DNA of 64,000 nt. It comes from Pseudoflavonifractor sp. AF19-9AC (GTDB lineage Bacteria > Bacillota > Clostridia > Oscillospirales > Oscillospiraceae). Location: positions 377,203 to 441,202 of the forward strand of contig NZ_QUGI01000003.1 of assembly GCF_003478995.1 (NCBI RefSeq), in the 5' to 3' direction. Of the stretch, positions 59,921 to 64,000 are shown in pieces (within the stretch, counting starts at the first letter, position 1; the number at the start of each line of letters is the position of its first letter). A program made the translations under genes and the position numbers. The notes below the pieces were generated by a model that made no database searches, was not told where the DNA came from, and saw nothing but the letters and a program-made list of their open reading frames with translations.

Positions 59921-60517
59921 ATGAAACTTGGCTGTGTGGTGCTGGCGGCCGGACGGGGCGTCCGGTTCGGCGGCAACAAACTGATTTATCCCCTGGCCGG
60001 GCGGCCGGTGCTGTCCCGGGTGCTGGGCAGTCTGCCCCGGGAACAGCTCTCCTCCCTTGTGGTGGTGGCCAGCTCCCCGGAGGTGGTGCAGCTTTGCCGG
60101 GAGGCGGACACTCCCTGTCTCTGCTACGAGGGGGGGCCCCAGAGCGACAGCATCCGGCTGGGAATCGGCGCCATGGCGAGGACAGACGGCTGTATGTTTG
60201 TCATGGGGGATCAGCCCCTGTGCTCCCGCCGGAGTATGGAGCGGCTGCTGGAGACCTTTCGTTCCCAGCCGGAGGCAGTGGTCCGTCTGTCCTTTCAGGG
60301 GCGGCCCTGCAGCCCGGTCCTCTTCCCCAGTCGCTATTACCCCAATCTGGCCTCGCTCACCGGGGAACAGGGCGGCATTGCCGCGGTGCGCCATCTCAAC
60401 CCCACCTTCCGTTTCGTGGAGGCGGAGGAGGAGGCTGAGCTGTGGGACACCGACACCCCGGAGGAGCTCAACCACATCGAACATTACCTATTCAAAAAAG
60501 AAGGACGTGCCCCCTGA
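59921..60517 (+). CDS. MobA/MocA-like nucleotidyltransferase
   Basis: 198 residues, NTP_transf_3 fold. The N-terminal nucleotide motif is LAAGRGVRFGGNKLIYPLAG, with the L-A-A-G-x4-G-x2-K signature. The metal-binding Asp is in FVMGDQPLCS, and GRPCSPVLFP follows. MocA-type enzymes attach CMP to molybdopterin; MobA uses GMP. The sequence is too divergent to decide, and it could serve a xanthine-dehydrogenase-like enzyme not in this window. ATG 59921 has CAGGAGG. The gene end overlaps its terminator stem. Confidence 0.8.
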   Translation: MKLGCVVLAAGRGVRFGGNKLIYPLAGRPVLSRVLGSLPREQLSSLVVVASSPEVVQLCREADTPCLCYEGGPQSDSIRLGIGAMARTDGCMFVMGDQPLCSRRSMERLLETFRSQPEAVVRLSFQGRPCSPVLFPSRYYPNLASLTGEQGGIAAVRHLNPTFRFVEAEEEAELWDTDTPEELNHIEHYLFKKEGRAP

Positions 60518-60538
60518 GGGGCACGTCCTTCTTCTTTT
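60498..60538. terminator. Bidirectional terminator between MobA-like and HAL-like genes
   Basis: AAGAAGGACGTGCCCCCT pairs with AGGGGCACGTCCTTCTT, with A- and T-rich ends on both sides. It contains the MobA-like stop codon. Confidence 0.85.
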
Positions 60539-60546
60539 ATTGTTTT

Positions 60547-62067
60547 TTAGTTCAGAGGACCCACCACGCCCTCCACCAGCTTCACAAGCTCGCCGGAGTG
60601 GATGAGATCGCGCAGGTACTCGATGTGGGGATGGAGGAACATGTCCTCCTTCATGACAGGCACGTGCTCCCCAATCTCCCGGAGCAGCTTGGCCGTGGCC
60701 GGGCTGCGGGAGAGCTTCTCGTCCAGGAACTGCTGGGCCTGGAAGCCGGAAAGCAGCTCGATGGCCAGGATGTACTCCAGCTTCTCCACCACCTGAATGG
60801 CCTTCTTGGAGGCATTATAGCCCATGGCCACATAGTCCTCCTGGTTGCAGCAGGTGGGAGTGTTGTCGATGACCGCTGGAGTGGACAAAATCCGCATGTC
60901 GTTGAGGAGGCCCGCCTGGCCATACTGGGGAATCATCAGGCCGGAGTTGAGGCCGGGGTTGCTGATGAGGAAGGCGGGGTAACCGGAGAAGGCCTCGTCG
61001 ATGATGCGGTTGTTGCGCCGCTCGGACATCTTGGCCAGCATGGTGCAGGCAATGGAGGCGCTGTCCATGGCCAGGCCCACATAGGAGGAGTCACAGTTGC
61101 AGGCGGAAATCACGTCCGCATCGTCCCCCATGTCCCAGATAATGGGGTTGTCGCAACAGGAGTTCATCTCGATCTCAATGGTGCCCTTGGCGTCGTAGAA
61201 GGCCTTCTTGGAGGCGCCGTGGAGCTGGGGGATGCACCGCAGGGACAGGGCGTCCTGAAGGCGGGTGCCCTCGTAGTGCTTCAGCACCTCCGAACCGGCC
61301 AGAATCCGGCGCACGTTGTCCGCGCTGCCGTCCTGCTCCTTGTGGGGCCGCACCGACATGACCCGGGGGTCAAAGGCCCGCATGACGCCCTTCAGCACCT
61401 CCAGGGAAACGGAGCCAATGACGTCAGCGGCCTTGGCCGCGTTGATCATGTCGTACAGGGCCAGACTGGCCAGAGCCGTCACCGAGGTGGTGCCGGAGAC
61501 CAGGGCCAGGCCCTCCTTGGCGGCCAGAGGTATGGGTTCCAGGCCCGCCTTCTCCAGGGCGGCCTTGCCGGGCATCAGCTCGCCCTGATAGTAGGCCTGT
61601 CCCTCGCCGATGAGCACCAGGGCCATGTGAGCCTCGGGAGACAGGTAACCCACCGAGCCCTCCCGGGGCATCCAGGGGGTCACGTCCCGGTTAAGCATCT
61701 CCCGCAGCAGCTCCAGCACCTCCAGGCGCACACCGCTGTGTCCCTGGCCCACATTCTGGAGCACCATGAGCATGGTGGCCCGGGCCTGCTCTTTGGTATA
61801 GGGCTCGCCCACGGAGATGGAGTGGGAAAGGACAATGTTCCGCTGCAGCTGCTGAGCCTCCTCCTTGTTGATAACCCGCGTGCTCAGAGAGCCAAAGCCG
61901 GTGGTGACGCCGTACATCACCCGGTCCTCGCTGATGGCCTTTTCAATGAGCTCACGGGCACGGCTGACTCGGCTGCAATAATCGGGGGAAAATGCCACCT
62001 CTGCCCCAAAACGGGCAATCTGAATAAACTGCTCCAGATTCAACGGAGCACCCAGTGTGATAACCAT
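60547..62067 (-). CDS. Histidine-ammonia-lyase homologue lacking the MIO triad (copy 1)
   Basis: 506 residues, clearly of the HAL/PAL family: Tyr52 in MYGVTTGFG, LQRNIVLSHS, IGEGQAYYQGE, QDALSLRCIPQLHG, MNSCCDNPII and CCNQEDYVAMG. Yet the cofactor loop, normally GSVGASGDLAPLAH, reads GSVG (137-140) directly followed by YLSPEAH: exactly three residues are missing, including all of Ala-Ser-Gly that cyclises to MIO. The ING-T-Q motif is VSGTTSV (Asn replaced by Ser191). A classical ammonia-lyase reaction is therefore unlikely. Start ATG 62067 has GAAGGAGG; a longer frame to 62151 lacks a site. It is divergent from copy 2, with 368 bases between. Confidence 0.88.
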   Translation of the reverse strand: MVITLGAPLNLEQFIQIARFGAEVAFSPDYCSRVSRARELIEKAISEDRVMYGVTTGFGSLSTRVINKEEAQQLQRNIVLSHSISVGEPYTKEQARATMLMVLQNVGQGHSGVRLEVLELLREMLNRDVTPWMPREGSVGYLSPEAHMALVLIGEGQAYYQGELMPGKAALEKAGLEPIPLAAKEGLALVSGTTSVTALASLALYDMINAAKAADVIGSVSLEVLKGVMRAFDPRVMSVRPHKEQDGSADNVRRILAGSEVLKHYEGTRLQDALSLRCIPQLHGASKKAFYDAKGTIEIEMNSCCDNPIIWDMGDDADVISACNCDSSYVGLAMDSASIACTMLAKMSERRNNRIIDEAFSGYPAFLISNPGLNSGLMIPQYGQAGLLNDMRILSTPAVIDNTPTCCNQEDYVAMGYNASKKAIQVVEKLEYILAIELLSGFQAQQFLDEKLSRSPATAKLLREIGEHVPVMKEDMFLHPHIEYLRDLIHSGELVKLVEGVVGPLN

Positions 62068-62330
62068 TCCGTTCTCCTCCTTCAAACTGCCTGAGAAATT
62101 CCTTCCGCAGTCCTGTGTACGTGGGCCACGAATGCCGAACACTCCGCCCACGCTATTGCCTTTATACTAATCCTTTTTTGTGGAAACATCCAGTCTTTTT
62201 CTTTGATTTTTCAAAAATCATCGTTTTTTCTCCTTCTCCCCCCTGTTTCTCTTCGGTTCCTTCCTTTTTTCTCCCTTTGGCCCTTCCAAATCCTTTGGTG
62301 CTGGTTTTTCCTGAAATCGTGAAAAATCAG

Positions 62331-62359
62331 GTGACTTTTCGACGCTTTTGTTGTATAAT
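62331..62359 (+). promoter_or_regulatory. Promoter of HAL-like copy 2
   Basis: GTGACT (62331-62336), 17-bp spacer, TATAAT (62354-62359). The -10 is perfect and the -35 weak, suggesting an activator or moderate strength. On the other strand a possible -10 (TATAAA, about 62168-62163) for copy 1 has no good -35. The remaining intergenic region is AT-rich and pyrimidine-rich on the plus strand. Confidence 0.55.
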
Positions 62360-62369
62360 GAATTAAACT

Positions 62370-62399
62370 ATGCTGGGTGCGTCCATAAGTACCCGGCAT
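62370..62399 (+). promoter_or_regulatory. Leader hairpin of HAL-like copy 2
   Basis: ATGCTGGGT pairs with ACCCGGCAT across a 12-base loop, about 11 bases downstream of the -10. It could be an operator or RNA structure; it lies 37 bases before the start codon. Confidence 0.4.
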
Positions 62400-62435
62400 T
62401 CAATCTGCTAACGCGGAAACGATGGAGGAATTTAC

Positions 62436-63953
62436 ATGAGTGATACGCTGATTCTCAACGGCTCGAATTTGACTTTGGAAGATCTCAATGACGTGGTCTA
62501 TCGCGGCCGCAAGGTCCAGATTGATCCCGATGTCATTCCCCGGGTGAAGGCTGCCCGTCAGGTGCTCTTTGATCTGGCTGCCACCGGCCAGCCCGTTTAC
62601 GGCCTGAACCACGGCGTGGGCTGGAACAAAGACCGGGAGTTCAGCCAGGACTTCTTCGAGCAGTACAACCGCAACCTTATTAACAGCCACTCTCTTGGCA
62701 TCGCCCCTTACTGCAGCGTAGAGGAGGTCCGGGCCATGCTGTGCATCCGCCTGAACACCGCCCTGTGCGGCTGCACCGGTATCTCCCTGAACATTCTGGA
62801 GATGTACCAGGAGTTTTTGAACCGGGGCATCCATCCCCGTGTCCTCCGCCGGGGCGCCGTGGGCGAGGGTGACGTGAGCACCCTGCCCCTCATCGGCCAG
62901 ACTATCATCGGTGAGGGCGAAGTGGAGTACCACGGCAAGATCGTCCCCTCCATCGAGGCTCTGCGGGCCGAGGGTATAGAGCCCGCCATTCTGGGCCCCA
63001 AGGACGGCCTGTCCATCGCCTCCTCCAATGCCCAGGGCGAGTCTCTGGTGGTCATGCTGGTGAAGGAGACCGAGGAGATCATCAAGCTGTCCAACGTCAT
63101 CTACTGCATGGGGCTGGAGGGCCTCAACGGCGGACTGCAGCCCCTGGGTGAGGCGGTCAACGCAAAGCGCGGCCTGCCCGGTCAGATGCGCTGCGCCGCT
63201 GACTGCCGCCGCTACCTCCAGGGCAGCTACCTGGAGCAGCCCGATCCCAAGCGCGCCCTGCAGGACCCCCTGTGCTACCGCTGCGGCGCCGCCATCAACG
63301 GCTCGGTGGTGGATGCGCTGGAGTTCGTGAAGCAGTATCTGGAGCTGCAGATCAACCGCACCGACGATAACCCCTGCATCCTTGTGGAGGAGAACAACAC
63401 CTCGGTGAGCCCCAACTTTGAGACCACCACCCTAGCCCTGGGTGTGGATATGCTGGCCGCCGCCCTGTGCCACATGTCCCAGGCCATCACCAACCGCCTC
63501 ATCAAGATCGTGGCCCCAGTGTTCACTGGCCTGCCCCGCTTCCTCACTCCCCACGAGGTGAAGACCATCGCCTACTCCACCATGCAGAAGACCTTTGCCT
63601 CCCTCCACGCAGAGAACCGCTGGCTGGCCAACGTGACCACCCTGGATATGGTGCCCATTGCCGGCGGCATCGAGGACCACGCCTCCGGCCTGCCTCTGGC
63701 TGCTATGCGTACCCTCCAGATCGTGGACAACCTCCGGTACATGCTGGGCATGGAAGCCATGCACGCCGCCCAGGCCACCGATATGCGGGGTGACATCGCT
63801 CTGGGTAAGGTCACCGGTCCGGTGAAGGCCAAGTTCCGCCAGGTCATCCCCTATCTGGACAAGGACCGCAATCTGAGTCTGGACATCGAGGCCGCCTACC
63901 AGTGCATCCGCAGCGGCGAGCTGCTCAAGGCCCTGGAAGAAGCGGACCGCTGA
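62436..63953 (+). CDS. Histidine-ammonia-lyase homologue lacking the MIO triad (copy 2)
   Basis: 505 residues. Family features: Tyr55 in VYGLNHGVGWN, LINSHSLG, IIGEGEVEYHGK, LQDPLCYRC and RTDDNPCI. The loop that should read G-S-V-G-A-S-G-D instead reads GAVGEGDVSTL (140-150): Ala-Ser-Gly is replaced by Glu-Gly, one residue shorter, and the conserved His of LAPLAH is Gly. The NALNG motif is SNAQGES. The C-terminal NQED-like site is GIEDHASG. It is distantly related to copy 1, not a recent duplicate. ATG 62436 has GGAGG eight bases upstream. A partial hairpin near 63980 may be the start of a terminator cut by the window end. Confidence 0.85.
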   Translation: MSDTLILNGSNLTLEDLNDVVYRGRKVQIDPDVIPRVKAARQVLFDLAATGQPVYGLNHGVGWNKDREFSQDFFEQYNRNLINSHSLGIAPYCSVEEVRAMLCIRLNTALCGCTGISLNILEMYQEFLNRGIHPRVLRRGAVGEGDVSTLPLIGQTIIGEGEVEYHGKIVPSIEALRAEGIEPAILGPKDGLSIASSNAQGESLVVMLVKETEEIIKLSNVIYCMGLEGLNGGLQPLGEAVNAKRGLPGQMRCAADCRRYLQGSYLEQPDPKRALQDPLCYRCGAAINGSVVDALEFVKQYLELQINRTDDNPCILVEENNTSVSPNFETTTLALGVDMLAAALCHMSQAITNRLIKIVAPVFTGLPRFLTPHEVKTIAYSTMQKTFASLHAENRWLANVTTLDMVPIAGGIEDHASGLPLAAMRTLQIVDNLRYMLGMEAMHAAQATDMRGDIALGKVTGPVKAKFRQVIPYLDKDRNLSLDIEAAYQCIRSGELLKALEEADR

Positions 63954-64000
63954 ATTTCATTTTTGAACCAATAAAAAAGAAGCGGCTGTGCCAAAGGCAC

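Overview
The window looks like chromosome from a GC-rich (about 60% by eye) low-GC-lineage Firmicute of class Clostridia, most likely the gut Oscillospiraceae (Flavonifractor/Pseudoflavonifractor/Lawsonibacter-like). The evidence is strong AGGAGG ribosome sites with frequent TTG/GTG starts, sigma-A promoters (TTGACA-17-TATAAT), a T-box riboswitch, CIRCE heat-shock operators, an 8-Cys 2[4Fe-4S] ferredoxin, the XpaC/TelA pair, and envelope or sporulation-type genes (GerMN lipoprotein, DacF-like carboxypeptidase). The genus is inferred from family resemblance only. I see no phage, insertion sequence, integrase or CRISPR array.

Layout. 1-4 kb: end of a family 2 glycosyltransferase with a GtrA flippase-like protein, a 42-residue hydrophilic protein, then a DUF1538 membrane protein with a tandem PII-like protein. 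4-9.2 kb: ClpC, ferredoxin, hemolysin III-like and MATE proteins. 9.3-13.5 kb: an SSB-like protein and the TPM-TelA-small membrane protein-XpaC cluster. 13.7-21.7 kb, all plus strand: LtaS-like sulfatase, threonine deaminase, Rpe, RecR, a serpin lipoprotein and a lower-GC lipoprotein. 22-27 kb: membrane-linked XRE regulator, SfsA, EamA transporter, a Trp-specific T-box in front of a TrpB-like enzyme, and a C39-type peptidase. 27-31 kb: ClpB and Hsp20, each with a CIRCE element. 31-37.5 kb: 2-hydroxyacid dehydrogenase, DUF1294, a degenerate P-type ATPase-like protein, RlmB and FtsH. 37.7-42.8 kb: metal block (FeoB-associated protein, FeoB, FeoA with paired palindromic operators; CsoR and a P1B ATPase with a CsoR-like box). 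42.9-47.8 kb: a membrane-tethered ECF sigma factor and a large SLH protein. 48-56.7 kb: tRNA-Leu, MetY, a ComEA-like/two-component/GerMN operon, DacF-like carboxypeptidase, two identical tRNA-Ala genes around a threonine-aldolase-like gene, and rpsU. 56.8-64 kb: LeuS, a ModE-like regulator with a MobA-like nucleotidyltransferase, and two divergently transcribed histidine-ammonia-lyase homologues.

Candidates for undescribed biology. (1) The divergent HAL-family pair: both proteins lack the Ala-Ser-Gly triad that forms the MIO cofactor. (2) The sigma factor fused through a transmembrane helix to an outside Ig-like domain, next to an SLH protein with Cys-rich repeats. (3) A P-type-ATPase-shaped protein without the phosphorylation and hinge motifs and with a very acidic tail. 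(4) The duplicated DUF1538/duplicated PII pair behind a structured leader.

Protein quality control is well represented (ClpC, ClpB, Hsp20, FtsH). ClpB and Hsp20 are probably co-controlled by HrcA, whose gene is not in the window. Metal handling is split into an Fe(II) uptake unit and a CsoR-type efflux unit lying back to back at about 40.4 kb.
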